Shown here: positions 17,141 through 26,480 of the stretch, in pieces
How the letters are laid out: each line of letters opens with the position of its first letter
How positions within the stretch are numbered: position 1 is the stretch's first letter
DNA from: Paraburkholderia kirstenboschensis
Lineage (GTDB): Bacteria > Pseudomonadota > Gammaproteobacteria > Burkholderiales > Burkholderiaceae
Assembly: GCF_904848585.1 (NCBI RefSeq)
Contig: NZ_CAJHCR010000022.1
Span: 55,237-119,236 of the forward strand
Direction: 5' to 3'
Length of the DNA stretch: 64,000 bases
Notes under the pieces: generated by a model
Told to the model about the DNA's origin: nothing
What the model saw: the letters and a program-made list of their open reading frames with translations, nothing else
The model's database searches: none
Made by a program: the position numbers and the translations under genes

Positions 17141-18535
17141 ATGCATATCCACATCCTCGGTATCTGCGGCACGTTCATGGGCGGTCTCGCGGTCCTCGCG
17201 CGCGGCGCGGGCCACACGGTGACGGGCTGCGACGCCGGCGTCTATCCGCCAATGAGCACGCAGCTCGAGGCGCAAGGCATCCGTCTGATCGAGGGCTACG
17301 ACGCGGACCAGTTGAATGGTCTGAACGCCGACCTGTTCGTGATCGGCAACGTGGTTTCGCGCGGTAACCCGCTGATGGAAGCTATTCTCGACCGTGGCCT
17401 GCCGTATGTGTCCGGCCCGCAATGGCTCGGCGAGCACGTGCTGAACGGCAAATGGGTGCTCGCAGTGGCCGGCACGCACGGCAAGACGACCACCAGTTCC
17501 ATGCTTACATGGCTGCTCGAAGATGCGGGTCTCAATCCGGGTTTTCTGATTGGCGGTGTGCCGCTGAATTTCGGCGTGTCCGCGCGGCTCACCGATTCCA
17601 GCTTCTTCGTGATCGAAGCGGACGAGTACGACACGGCCTTCTTCGACAAGCGTTCCAAGTTCGTTCACTACCGGCCCAAGACCGCGGTTCTGAACAACCT
17701 CGAATTTGATCACGCGGACATCTTCCCCGATCTGGCGGCTATCGAGACGCAGTTCCATCATCTGATCCGCACGGTGCCGCGCATTGGCCGTGTTGTGACG
17801 AACGGCCGCGAAGACCCGCTCGAACGCGTGCTGACGCGCGGCTGCTGGAGCGAGGTCGAGCGCTTCGGTGTGCAAGGCGGCTGGGAAACCCTGCCCGCGG
17901 AAGACGGCGTGCCCGTCGACGAACGTTTTGCGGTGTATCACAACGCCGAGCGCGTCGGCGTGGTCGAGTGGCAGGTGCAGGGTGAGCACAACCGGATGAA
18001 CGCGCTCGCCGCGATTGCCGCCGCGCGCCATGTCGGCGTGCCGCCGGCGCAGGCCGCAAAGTCGCTGTCGAGCTTTCGCAACGTGAAGCGGCGCATGGAA
18101 GTGCGCGGCAGCGTAGACGGCGTGACGGTGTACGACGACTTCGCTCATCACCCGACCGCGATCGACACCACGGTGGCGGGCCTGCGGGCGCGCGTCGGCC
18201 GCGACAATACGCGGATTCTCGCCGTGCTGGAGCCGCGCTCGAACACGATGAAGCTCGGTGTGATGAAGGCGCAACTGCCGGCAAGTCTCGCGGACGCGGA
18301 TCTCGTGTTCGGCTACGGCGCACCGAGCGGCCGCGACGCGCTCGGCTGGAACCTTGGCGAGGCGCTGGCGCCTCTCGGCGGCAAGGCGCAAGCGTTCGAC
18401 AACCTCGACGCGCTCGTCAAAGCCGTAGTCCACGCGGCGCGCCCGGGCGATCAGATCCTGGTAATGAGCAACGGCGGCTTCGGCGGCGTGCATCAGAAGT
18501 TGCTCGACGCCCTGTCCGCGAGAGGCGCTTCGTGA
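17141..18535 (+). CDS. mpl: UDP-MurNAc:L-Ala-gamma-D-Glu-meso-Dap ligase
   Basis: 464-residue Mur-ligase family enzyme that attaches the recycled tripeptide to UDP-MurNAc, salvaging cell-wall peptide (AmpD, at the left of this window, supplies the pathway upstream). The N-terminal Rossmann motif HILGICGTFMGGLA, the P-loop AGTHGKTTTSSML near residue 115, and the C-terminal domain with VYDDFAHHPTAI near residue 330 are all present. Length is standard. The TGA overlaps the GTG of the next gene. Confidence 0.96.
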   Translation: MHIHILGICGTFMGGLAVLARGAGHTVTGCDAGVYPPMSTQLEAQGIRLIEGYDADQLNGLNADLFVIGNVVSRGNPLMEAILDRGLPYVSGPQWLGEHVLNGKWVLAVAGTHGKTTTSSMLTWLLEDAGLNPGFLIGGVPLNFGVSARLTDSSFFVIEADEYDTAFFDKRSKFVHYRPKTAVLNNLEFDHADIFPDLAAIETQFHHLIRTVPRIGRVVTNGREDPLERVLTRGCWSEVERFGVQGGWETLPAEDGVPVDERFAVYHNAERVGVVEWQVQGEHNRMNALAAIAAARHVGVPPAQAAKSLSSFRNVKRRMEVRGSVDGVTVYDDFAHHPTAIDTTVAGLRARVGRDNTRILAVLEPRSNTMKLGVMKAQLPASLADADLVFGYGAPSGRDALGWNLGEALAPLGGKAQAFDNLDALVKAVVHAARPGDQILVMSNGGFGGVHQKLLDALSARGAS

Positions 18536-19134
18536 TTCTTTATCTGCACGGCTTTCGTTCTTCGCCAAACTCGTTCAAGGCGCGCGTGCTGGCGGCGCGG
18601 CTCGTGGAACTCGGCCGCAGCGACGAATGGTGCTGCCCGATGCTGCCCGTCTCGCCGTTCGAGACGGTCGCGCTCGCGGAAGCGCTCGTGGCCGCGGCCG
18701 GCACGAACCGCGTGACGGTGATAGGCAGTTCGCTTGGCGGCTACTTCGCCACTTATCTGGCGGAAAAGCACGGCTGGCCGGCTGTGCTGCTGAATCCGGC
18801 GGTCGTGCCGCAGCGCGACCTGAGCGCATATCTCGGCGAGCAGCCGTTGTGGCACGGCGGGGGCAGCATCGTCGTCGAACCGCATCATCTTGACGAACTG
18901 CGCGCGCTGAGTGTGACGTCCATCACGCGCCCCGAACGTTATTATTTGCTGGCGGCGACGGGCGACGAAGTGCTCGACTACCGTGAAATGCTCGCGCACT
19001 ATCCCGGCGCGCGCACTACGCTGATCGAAGGAAGCGACCACGCGATCAGCGAGTTCGCCGACTATGTCGACGATGTACTGGCGTTTTGCGATGCAGAAGA
19101 CATCGAGCCGCCGGCGCCACGCGAGGCTGCCTGA
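18532..19134 (+). CDS. YqiA/YcfP-like alpha/beta-hydrolase esterase
   Basis: 200-residue small esterase of the UPF0227/YqiA type. The N-terminal ILYLHGFRSSPNS contains the oxyanion-hole HGF. The nucleophile elbow GSSLGGYF is near residue 66, and the acid and base are likely in ATGDEVLDY and GSDHAISEF. Translation starts at GTG 18532, overlapping the mpl stop by four bases, so it is coupled to mpl. The natural substrate is not known. Confidence 0.88.
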   Translation: MILYLHGFRSSPNSFKARVLAARLVELGRSDEWCCPMLPVSPFETVALAEALVAAAGTNRVTVIGSSLGGYFATYLAEKHGWPAVLLNPAVVPQRDLSAYLGEQPLWHGGGSIVVEPHHLDELRALSVTSITRPERYYLLAATGDEVLDYREMLAHYPGARTTLIEGSDHAISEFADYVDDVLAFCDAEDIEPPAPREAA

Positions 19135-19443
19135 CGGGCAGCCGGGCGTGGGAGAGGCGGGGCTTGAAACTGGGCCCTGAGGGCGGCTTGTGAGCGGGCT
19201 TGGAAAGCGCGCCGGGAAGCCGGGAGAAGCGGGCTTCCAACCCGCCTTGGGACCGGGAAGAACCGGGAAGCACCGGACCGGACCTGAAAGCCGGCCACGA
19301 AATGGCACCGCCTTGGCAGCAAGAGCGCAGCCGACTATCAGATTCATGCCGCTAGCGCGCGCCTCGCGCGCAGCGGATCCATTATCACGAACACGTTGCC
19401 GTGCCGTGCACGCCGGCGGATGCAAGTCAGACGAGAGTATTGA
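19135..19443 (+). other. G-rich spacer with CCGGGAAG repeats
   Basis: 309 bp before the RNB ribonuclease gene. The segment 19200-19290 repeats CCGGGAAG (19212, 19253, 19263) and related words and can fold on itself, but has no T-tract. No convincing coding frame, promoter or terminator was found. Confidence 0.5.
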
Positions 19444-21582
19444 GTGAACGTTTTCTTCGAGGAATCGGGCAGTTTCAAGGCAGGCAGCGTGCTGTCGCGC
19501 CAGGGCGATGCGTTTCAGGTCGAGTTGCCGGGCGGCCGGCGCGCGAAGGTGCGCGCGAAGGACGTGCTGATCGAATTCGAAAAGCCGGGCGCGGCCGAAC
19601 TGATGCAGCAGGCCGACGCCGTTGCGCAGGACATCGATCTGGACTTCCTGTGGGAATGCGCGCCCGACGACGAGTTTCCGTTCGCCACCCTCGGCGCGGA
19701 ATATTTCGGCGAGCACTTCGGGCCGGTCGAACGCGCGGCGCTGGTGCTGCGCATGCACGGTGCGCCGGTGTATTTCCGCCGCAAGGGCCGCGGCATGTAT
19801 CAACGCGCGCCGCAGGAGCAGCTGAAAATGGCGCTCGCGGGCCTGGAGCGCAAGCGTCAGCAGGCGCTCGTGCAGCAAGGCTACGAAGAGGAACTGAAGG
19901 CCGGCCGCTTGCCTGAAGCGTTCACCGGCAAGACGGCACTCGCGCTGCTCACCAAGCCCGACAAGAACACGATCGAATACAAGGCGCTCGAAGCGGCCGC
20001 GGCCGCGCGCGGCATTTCGCAAGCGCGTCTCATGCTCGAATGCGGCGCGATTCCGTCGGCGCGCGCTTTGCACGAGGCCAGGTTCCTCTCGGAATTTTTT
20101 CCGCACGGCACCGGCTTTCCGCCTGTCACGCCCGGCAGCGTGCCCGAGGATCTGCCCGAAGCCAACGTGCAAGCGTTCTCCATCGACGACATTACGACCA
20201 CTGAGATCGACGACGCGTTTTCCGTCGAGCATCTCGCGGACGGCCGCGTGCGGATCGGCGTGCACATCGCGGCGCCGGCGCTCGGCATTCAACGTGGCGA
20301 CGAGGTGGACGCCATCGCGCGCACGCGTTTGTCGACCGTCTACATGCCGGGCGACAAGATCACGATGCTGCCCGATAGCGTCGTCGACGCGTTCACGCTC
20401 GCCGAAGGCGGCTTGCGTCCCGCGCTTTCACTGTATGTGATCGTCAATCGTGAGACGCAGGAGATCGTCGCGAGCGAAACGCGCGCGGAGCGTGTGTTCG
20501 TGAAGAACAATCTGCGGCACAACACGCTCGACGAACTGGTCACCGAAGAGGCGCTCGCCGCGGGCACGGGCGACTATCCGCACAAGGAAGATATCGCCGT
20601 TTTGTGGCCGTTCGCGCAGGCGCTGTTCGAAAAGCGTCAGGCTGCGCGCGCGGGTTACGGTCTGCGCCGCGAGGTGCAACGCAATACCGACTTCAACTTT
20701 TACGTCGAGGGCGAGCACATCACGATTACGCCGCGCCGGCGCGGTTCGCCGCTCGACACGATCGTCGCCGAACTGGCGATCCTGGCTAATTCGTCGTGGG
20801 GCGCGTTTCTGCACGACCACGGCGTGCCGGGCATCTATCGCACGCAGCGGGCGTTCGGCGCACCCACCGGCCCGAAGCGCACGCGCATGCAGACGAACGC
20901 CGCGCCGCACGAAGGGCTCGGTGTCACGCAATATGCGTGGAGCACGTCGCCGCTGCGCCGTTACGTCGACCTGGTGAACCAGTGGCAGTTGCTCGCCTGC
21001 GTGCAGCACGGCGTGACAGCGAAACTGGCCGCCCCGTTCAAGCCCAAGGATGCCGATCTGTTCGCCGTCGTGCAAGGTTTCGACGACACGTACAGCGCGT
21101 ACGCCGATCATCAGCGTCGCATGGAATATTTCTGGTGTCTGCGCTGGCTGAAGCAGGAGAACCGCAAGCAGGTGGTGGCGTCCGTCGTGAAGGGCGACCT
21201 CGTGCGGCTCGAAGAGATTCCGTTGTTGCTGCACGTGCCGGGGCTCGGCGTGCATGCGCGCGGCACGCGTCTTCAGATGGAGGTGATGTCGATCGACGAA
21301 CTGACCGTCGAGGCGTCCGTGCGTCTTCTGCATGTGCTCGACGCGCCGACCGTCACGAGCGGCACCGAAGCTGACGAGGCCGATGAGGCAGACGAAGCGG
21401 AAGAAGGCGAAGAGGAAATCGTCGAAGCGTCCGACGAAAGCGCCGAAAGCGAAGCCGAGGCGCAAGCGGAAGCCGATCTCGACGGCGCGGCAGGCGGCGC
21501 AACCTCGACGGACAGCGCGGATAACGACAATGGCGCAAGTGATGCCGCCGCCGAGCAGCGCATCACGGAACCGGGTCGATGA
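19444..21582 (+). CDS. RNB-domain exoribonuclease (RNase II family)
   Basis: 712-residue 3'-5' exoribonuclease of the RNase II/R superfamily. The RNB core begins near residue 245 with SIDDITTTEIDDAFSVE, which carries the metal-binding aspartates, and includes the region around WSTSPLRRYVDLVNQWQL near residue 500. An S1-like domain follows. The C-terminus is an extreme acidic tail (ADEADEADEAEEGEEE, residues ~640-690), unusual for this family. Start is GTG 19444; the stop overlaps aroE. It is shorter than RNase R and lacks its cold-shock N-terminus. Confidence 0.88.
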   Translation: MNVFFEESGSFKAGSVLSRQGDAFQVELPGGRRAKVRAKDVLIEFEKPGAAELMQQADAVAQDIDLDFLWECAPDDEFPFATLGAEYFGEHFGPVERAALVLRMHGAPVYFRRKGRGMYQRAPQEQLKMALAGLERKRQQALVQQGYEEELKAGRLPEAFTGKTALALLTKPDKNTIEYKALEAAAAARGISQARLMLECGAIPSARALHEARFLSEFFPHGTGFPPVTPGSVPEDLPEANVQAFSIDDITTTEIDDAFSVEHLADGRVRIGVHIAAPALGIQRGDEVDAIARTRLSTVYMPGDKITMLPDSVVDAFTLAEGGLRPALSLYVIVNRETQEIVASETRAERVFVKNNLRHNTLDELVTEEALAAGTGDYPHKEDIAVLWPFAQALFEKRQAARAGYGLRREVQRNTDFNFYVEGEHITITPRRRGSPLDTIVAELAILANSSWGAFLHDHGVPGIYRTQRAFGAPTGPKRTRMQTNAAPHEGLGVTQYAWSTSPLRRYVDLVNQWQLLACVQHGVTAKLAAPFKPKDADLFAVVQGFDDTYSAYADHQRRMEYFWCLRWLKQENRKQVVASVVKGDLVRLEEIPLLLHVPGLGVHARGTRLQMEVMSIDELTVEASVRLLHVLDAPTVTSGTEADEADEADEAEEGEEEIVEASDESAESEAEAQAEADLDGAAGGATSTDSADNDNGASDAAAEQRITEPGR

Positions 21583-22442
21583 GCGGGGCGGAAATGAAAG
21601 ACCGTTATGCGGTGATCGGAAATCCGGTCGGCCATAGCAAATCGCCGTTTATTCACAGCCGCTTTGCCGCGCAGACGGGCGAGCCGGTCGAGTACGGCGC
21701 GTTGCTCGCGCCGGTGGACGCTTTCGTGCCGAACGTGCGCGCCTTTATCGAAGCGGGCGGGCGGGGGCTGAACGTGACCGTGCCGTTCAAGCTCGACGCG
21801 CACGCATTCGCCGACAGCCTGTCGCCGCGCGCGGCGGCTGCTGGGGCGGTGAATACCTTGCGCGTCGATCCCAACGGCGTCTATGGCGACAATACCGACG
21901 GCTTCGGGCTCGTGCGCGACATCGAGGTGAATCTCGGCATGTCGTTGAACGCGGCGCGAATTCTATTGCTCGGCGCGGGCGGCGCCGCGCGCGGCGTGGT
22001 GCTGCCCATGCTGGAGCGCGCGCCGCATACGCTCACCATCGTCAACCGGACGGCCGGGAAGGCCGAGGCGCTGGTCGATCAGTTTGCGCAAGCCGCGAGC
22101 GACGTGGCATGCCGTCTGAGCGGCGGCAACGCGCGAGCGATAGAGCCGGGCGCATACGACGTGATCGTGAATGCAACCGCAGGCAGTCTGGAGGCGTCAT
22201 TGCCGGAGTGCGACGACGGCGCATTCGGCAGCGGCACGCTTGCTTACGACATGATGTACGGCGCGCATCCGACGGTGTTCATGGAGCACGCGCAGAAGCT
22301 CGGAGCACGCGGCGCTGACGGCCTCGGCATGCTGGTCGAGCAGGCGGCTGAATCGTTTTACGTGTGGCGCGGCGTGCGGCCCGACGGCGCGCCTGTGCTG
22401 GCCGAATTGCGCGCGTTGCTGACGGCGCCGTCGCACGCTTGA
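21579..22442 (+). CDS. aroE: Shikimate dehydrogenase (NADP+)
   Basis: 287-residue enzyme reducing 3-dehydroshikimate to shikimate. The substrate loop IGNPVGHSKSPF, NVTVPFK with the catalytic Lys, NTDGFG, and the NADP-binding LLLGAGGAARGV are all in place. The ATG overlaps the previous stop (ATGA). An internal ATG at 21594 would give a shorter N-terminus closer to some relatives. aroQ of the same pathway also lies in this window, in a separate operon. Confidence 0.96.
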   Translation: MSGAEMKDRYAVIGNPVGHSKSPFIHSRFAAQTGEPVEYGALLAPVDAFVPNVRAFIEAGGRGLNVTVPFKLDAHAFADSLSPRAAAAGAVNTLRVDPNGVYGDNTDGFGLVRDIEVNLGMSLNAARILLLGAGGAARGVVLPMLERAPHTLTIVNRTAGKAEALVDQFAQAASDVACRLSGGNARAIEPGAYDVIVNATAGSLEASLPECDDGAFGSGTLAYDMMYGAHPTVFMEHAQKLGARGADGLGMLVEQAAESFYVWRGVRPDGAPVLAELRALLTAPSHA

Positions 22443-22487
22443 ACCGGCGTTCATCAGACGCCCGCGAACTCGAGGACCGACACCACG

Positions 22488-23210
22488 ATGACAGCCACGC
22501 GACGCACGAGCCGGCCAGGTCCGGCGCGATGGATCGTTTATCTTGTCGCCGTGCTCGTCTTTGCGTGGCTCACGACGCAGGTCTTTTACTTTGCGCAGAT
22601 TGCGGTGTGGAACTATGTCAATCCGCGCTCGACGGCTTACATGCGCTCCGACGCGTGGCGCTTGTCGCAGGAGAAACCTGGCCTTTCGATGCAGCACACA
22701 TGGGTGCCGTACGACCAGATTTCGCGCAATTTGAAGCGGGCGATCATTGCGTCCGAAGATGCGAACTTCGTCAACAACAACGGCTACGAAACCGACGCGA
22801 TCCTGCAGGCGTGGGAGCGCAACAAGGCGAAGGGCAAAATCGTTCGAGGCGGCTCGACGATCACGCAGCAACTTGCGCGCAATCTCTTTCTGTCGCGTGA
22901 AAAGAGTTATATCCGCAAGGGGCAGGAACTGATCATCACGTGGATGCTGGACACCTTGATGGACAAGGAGCGCATCTTCGAGATTTACCTGAACTCAGTT
23001 GAGTGGGCCAATGGCGTTTATGGCGCCGAGGCGGCGGCTCGTTATTACTACAAGACGCCGGCGAGCGGGCTGACCGCGGCGCAGTCGGCGCGGCTCGCGG
23101 TCATGCTGCAGCAGCCGAAGTATTACGACGAGCATCGTGGGTCGGCGTATCTCGCGCAGAGGTCGCGGGTGATTGCCCGAAGGATGGGGGCGGCTGAATT
23201 GCCCGAGTAG
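22488..23210 (+). CDS. mtgA: Monofunctional peptidoglycan glycosyltransferase
   Basis: 240-residue GT51 enzyme that polymerises lipid II into glycan strands. One N-terminal transmembrane helix (WIVYLVAVLVFAWLTTQVF) anchors the catalytic domain in the periplasm. ASEDANFVNNNG near residue 88 carries the catalytic Glu, and RGGSTITQQLARNLFLS near residue 120 is the second signature. There is no transpeptidase domain and the length matches MtgA. It lies 45 bp after aroE, and the intergenic repeat pair begins about 50 bp after its stop. Confidence 0.95.
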   Translation: MTATRRTSRPGPARWIVYLVAVLVFAWLTTQVFYFAQIAVWNYVNPRSTAYMRSDAWRLSQEKPGLSMQHTWVPYDQISRNLKRAIIASEDANFVNNNGYETDAILQAWERNKAKGKIVRGGSTITQQLARNLFLSREKSYIRKGQELIITWMLDTLMDKERIFEIYLNSVEWANGVYGAEAAARYYYKTPASGLTAAQSARLAVMLQQPKYYDEHRGSAYLAQRSRVIARRMGAAELPE

Positions 23211-23256
23211 GTTTGTTTGTCTTTGGGTTTTTTGTCTCTGGTTTTTTGACCCCCTT

Positions 23257-23460
23257 GGCCTTTCCTTGAATTCGCGGTGGTCTATAAGCGTTGCCCCTGT
23301 GCGGGGCGGCACTTACTTTCTTTGCATGCCGCAAAGAAAGTAAGCAAAGAAAGCGGCTTCACACCGCTAGCTCATAAGTGGGTCCCCTGGCTTGGAGGGG
23401 GCAGTGGTGCATCTGGAATCTGTTCTCCCGCACACTCCGCGTTCGTGACAAGGCAGTCAT
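23257..23460 (+). repeat. Left copy of a ~205-bp inverted intergenic repeat
   Basis: This segment and the reverse complement of 23883-24087 are near-identical by eye (roughly nine in ten bases). It contains a long perfect hairpin, CTTACTTTCTTTGC (23312-23325) with its complement at 23331-23344, and words such as GTGGTCTATAAGCGTTGCCC and GTGGGTCCCCTGGCTTGG. Open frames through it yield arbitrary hypothetical proteins on both copies. The type resembles the dispersed intergenic repeats common in Burkholderia-group genomes. Confidence 0.85.
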
Positions 23461-23882
23461 TCTTCCGGCGACGCTGCGCGCGCCGTGGCGGTCGTTCTTC
23501 AAACCGCTGGCCGTTCGCTCTTCCTTTCCGCGTTCCCGATCTTTCGGTCTGTTATACGCATGACACTGCCTGCGCTAGGCGAGGGCGCGGCACGTCGCAG
23601 ATTTTCTCGCTTCTGTCATACGGCTGATCTGCGGTTAAACCATCGCTTACCGGCGGCGCGACGTCCTATCCCCGTGTGATGCGTCACGGCGTACGCCGTT
23701 CCGACCACTCGCGTTGGTGCGGGAGGCGATGCGAGCGAGCATTTGCGCTCCAGTTACAGCGGACCACCACGCAAATCCAATCACCGCATCGCCGAGGCGA
23801 AGCCGACGGCCCCCGCCGCGCGAATCGCGAGCCGCGCTGAAAGCAGACCTTTCCGGCGAGCACGAAGTGCGAGGCGGGAGGT
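23461..23882. other. 422-bp spacer between inverted repeats, no gene seen
   Basis: The spacer has no transposase or other recognisable product. Open frames in it are extensions of the repeat frames. Together with the flanking arms it could be the core of a nonautonomous element, or just unique DNA between two independent insertions. Confidence 0.5.
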
Positions 23883-24087
23883 ATGACTGCCTTGTCACTG
23901 GCGCGGAGTGTGCGGGAGCACAGATTCCAGACGCACCACTGCCCGTTCCAAGCCAGGGGACCCACTTATGAGCTAGCGGTGTGAGCCGCTTTCTTTGCTT
24001 ACTTTCTTTGCGGCCGCAAAGAAAGTGAGTGCCGCCCCGCACAGGGGCAACGCTTATAGACCACCGTGAAATCAAGGAAAGGCCAAA
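23883..24087 (-). repeat. Right copy of the ~205-bp inverted intergenic repeat
   Basis: Reverse-complement partner of 23257-23460. The central palindrome at 23998-24029 has a 14-bp stem around GGCC, creating a NotI site (GCGGCCGC), where the left copy has ATGCC. Similarity ends near 24087, inside GGCCAAAG. Confidence 0.85.
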
Positions 24088-24185
24088 GGTCCCAACGCCA
24101 GACCAACGCCAAACCGCCAAACCAACACCTCACCCCAAAGCCCACGGCAACCAAAATCCCATTATCTGACCACACAAATCACATA

Positions 24186-24215
24186 TTGGAGCTTTCTCAA
24201 AAACCCCCCTACAAT
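24186..24215 (+). promoter_or_regulatory. Possible promoter of the sugar cluster
   Basis: TTGGAG (24186-24191), an 18-bp spacer and TACAAT (24210-24215), in an unusually A/C-rich 300-bp region before the IclR gene. Good -10, fair -35. It would drive the regulator and at least the overlapping dgoK and dgoA genes. Confidence 0.4.
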
Positions 24216-24393
24216 CCACTCCAACAGCAGAAACCCAAAAAATTCTGCGACAGCGAAAAAAACCGGAGACAAGCCAGACCATGCCTACGACAGCCCTCAG
24301 GCAGCACCCCCGCGCCCACGACGCCGCGAACCTCCAAGGCCCGCTCTCCGGCCCCGCGCTGTAAGCGCAGAAACCACCGAAAAGCGAATCGCC

Positions 24394-25371
24394 ATGAACA
24401 AAGCGATGCCGAATCACCCCGAAAGCGCAGCCGAAGCCGAACTGGCGCCACGTGCCGACCATGATGCGTCTAGCGCCACGCCGCGCACGGCGCCCGCCGC
24501 CAAAGCGCCGCGCGCCACGCCTCAGCCTGCCGAGGTCAACGGAATCGCGTTGCCCAGCACGCTGCTCGACATCACGCCGCAACAAGCCGGCACGCAGACG
24601 CTTCTGCGCGGTCTCGCGATTCTCGAAGCGGCCGCCGCCGGCGTGCGCGATCTGCGCACCTTCGGCGCCGCGCTCGGCACGACGCGCAGCACCACGCATC
24701 GGCTGGTGAGCAGCCTCGTGCAGGCGCGCTACCTGCGCCAAGTGCAAGGCGGTTATCTGCTCGGCCCCAAGCTGATCGAACTCGGCACCATCGCGCTCGA
24801 ACAGATGCCGCTCACCGCGGTCGCTCGTCCGCATCTCGAATCGCTCGCGGAACAGACGCTCGACACGATTCACCTCGGCGTGCGCGATGGCGACGACGTG
24901 CTCTACATCGACAAGATTCCCGGCACGCGCGGACTCGAAATGCGCTCACGCGTCGGTCACCGGATGCCGCTTGCGTCGACCGGCATCGGCAAGGCCATGA
25001 TGCTCGACCTCACGCCGGAGCTCTGGCAGTCGCTTTTCGATGCATCGCGGCGCGCGCTCGCCAGCGTCAGCTTCAAGCCCGACAACCGTCCCGACGCGCA
25101 GACCTTCATGCAGCGCATGACGAACTACGCCGCAGGCGGTTACACGTTCGACCTCGAGGAAAACGAAGCGTCGATTCGCTGCGTCGCGGCCCCGGTGCGC
25201 GATGCGTCGGGCGCGATTGTCGCGGCGCTGTCGGTGGCGAGCACGATTCCGTATATGTCGCTCGAACGCATGGACGAACTGATCCCGGTCGTGCAGCGCG
25301 AAGCGCGCGCAATTTCGGAAGAACTCGGCTGGCGTGCCCCGCAACCCACAACCCGCAGGATCAAGCGATGA
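24394..25371 (+). CDS. IclR-family transcriptional regulator of the sugar cluster
   Basis: 325 residues. An Ala/Pro-rich N-terminal extension (~60 residues) precedes the winged helix-turn-helix (LRGLAILEAAAAGVRDLRTF ... TTRSTTHRLVSSL) and the GAF-like effector domain with DGDDVLYIDKIPG and the typical RMPLASTGIGKAMM. IclR proteins usually control adjacent catabolic genes in response to a pathway metabolite. Here the stop overlaps the start of the KDGal kinase gene (ATGA), so the regulator is cotranscribed with its likely targets. The ligand is unknown; a galactonate or arabinose intermediate is a guess. Confidence 0.9.
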   Translation: MNKAMPNHPESAAEAELAPRADHDASSATPRTAPAAKAPRATPQPAEVNGIALPSTLLDITPQQAGTQTLLRGLAILEAAAAGVRDLRTFGAALGTTRSTTHRLVSSLVQARYLRQVQGGYLLGPKLIELGTIALEQMPLTAVARPHLESLAEQTLDTIHLGVRDGDDVLYIDKIPGTRGLEMRSRVGHRMPLASTGIGKAMMLDLTPELWQSLFDASRRALASVSFKPDNRPDAQTFMQRMTNYAAGGYTFDLEENEASIRCVAAPVRDASGAIVAALSVASTIPYMSLERMDELIPVVQREARAISEELGWRAPQPTTRRIKR

Positions 25372-26444
25372 AACACGCGGGTTCTCCCACCCCGTCGGAC
25401 GCGCAAGCCGCGGTCGGCGCCGCCAAAGCCAGCGCACAAGCGAACGCCGAGGCCAACAGCCAGGCGGTGCTGATTGCGCTCGACTGGGGCACCACGTCGT
25501 TGCGCGCGTATCTGTACGACGCGTCCGGCAAGGTGCTGGCGACGCGGGCATCGACGGCCGGCATCATGAACCTGCCGCGCAGCGCCGAGCAGGGCGGCTT
25601 CGACGCCGCGTTCGAAGACGCCTGCGGCGCGTGGCTCGACGCCGCGCCCGGCACACCCGTCATCGCTGCGGGCATGGTCGGCAGCGCGCAAGGCTGGCTG
25701 GAAGCGCCCTATGTCGATGCGCCCGCGAGTGCGGATGCGCTCGCAGCAGGCATCGTCCGCTTGAAGGCGGCTTGCGGCGCGACACTGCATATCATCCCCG
25801 GCGTGCTGCAACGCGGTGAGCTACCCAACGTGATGCGCGGCGAAGAAACACAGATCTTCGGCGCGTTAAGCGAGGATTCCAGCGACGCGGACAACAGCCA
25901 GCGCGCGCTGATCGGCTTGCCCGGCACGCACGCGAAGTGGGCAGTGGTGCAGGCCGGACGTATCGAACGTTTTCATACGTTCATGACCGGCGAAGTATTC
26001 GGCGCATTGCGCGAACACACGATTCTCGGCCGCACGATGGTCACGCCCGACCGTCCGGATTCCGAGACGTTTCTGCGCGGCGTGAACATCGCGCGCGACA
26101 AGGGACAGGCGGGCGTGCTCGCGACGGTCTTCAGCTCGCGCACGCTCGGTCTCACGGGACAACTTTCGCGCGAGCAGCAGCCGGACTATCTATCGGGTCT
26201 GCTGATCGGACATGAACTGGCAGGCCTCGAAACCGTGCTTAAGCAGCAGCAAAGCTCGCTCGCGGGACAGAGCCCGCGCCTGATCGGCAACGAAGCGTTG
26301 TGCGAGCGCTATCGGGTCGCGCTCGCACAGTTCGGCTGCACGCAGGCCGAGCTCGTCAAGCATGCGACCGAGCGCGGCTTGTGGCGCGTCGCTTCACAGG
26401 CAGGGCTCGTCAACCCGGCCGCCCACGCGGCGCAGGCCGGTTAG
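25368..26444 (+). CDS. dgoK: 2-dehydro-3-deoxygalactonokinase
   Basis: 358-residue DgoK-type sugar acid kinase that phosphorylates 2-keto-3-deoxygalactonate at C6. After a 30-residue Ala-rich N-terminus, the phosphate-binding motif LIALDWGTTSLRAYLYD appears, then AAGMVGSAQGW near residue 105 and LIGLPGTHAKWAVV near residue 183, all characteristic. It is followed by the matching aldolase. Length is somewhat greater than in E. coli because of the N-terminal extension. Confidence 0.94.
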   Translation: MKHAGSPTPSDAQAAVGAAKASAQANAEANSQAVLIALDWGTTSLRAYLYDASGKVLATRASTAGIMNLPRSAEQGGFDAAFEDACGAWLDAAPGTPVIAAGMVGSAQGWLEAPYVDAPASADALAAGIVRLKAACGATLHIIPGVLQRGELPNVMRGEETQIFGALSEDSSDADNSQRALIGLPGTHAKWAVVQAGRIERFHTFMTGEVFGALREHTILGRTMVTPDRPDSETFLRGVNIARDKGQAGVLATVFSSRTLGLTGQLSREQQPDYLSGLLIGHELAGLETVLKQQQSSLAGQSPRLIGNEALCERYRVALAQFGCTQAELVKHATERGLWRVASQAGLVNPAAHAAQAG

Positions 26445-26480
26445 CCGGGCGTGCCGCCATCCACGAAACAAGGAACCGAC

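Noticed and set aside
23277..24120. Hypothetical proteins in both repeat arms
   Set aside because: The frames exist because the same repeat is read in opposite directions; the peptides share the repeat-encoded segment and nothing else.
23211..24393. Insertion sequence with transposase
   Set aside because: No transposase-like protein (DDE or HUH motifs) is encoded between or beside the inverted repeats.
25368..26444. Glucokinase or other ASKHA sugar kinase
   Set aside because: The motifs and the following aldolase fit DgoK better than ROK or hexokinase families.
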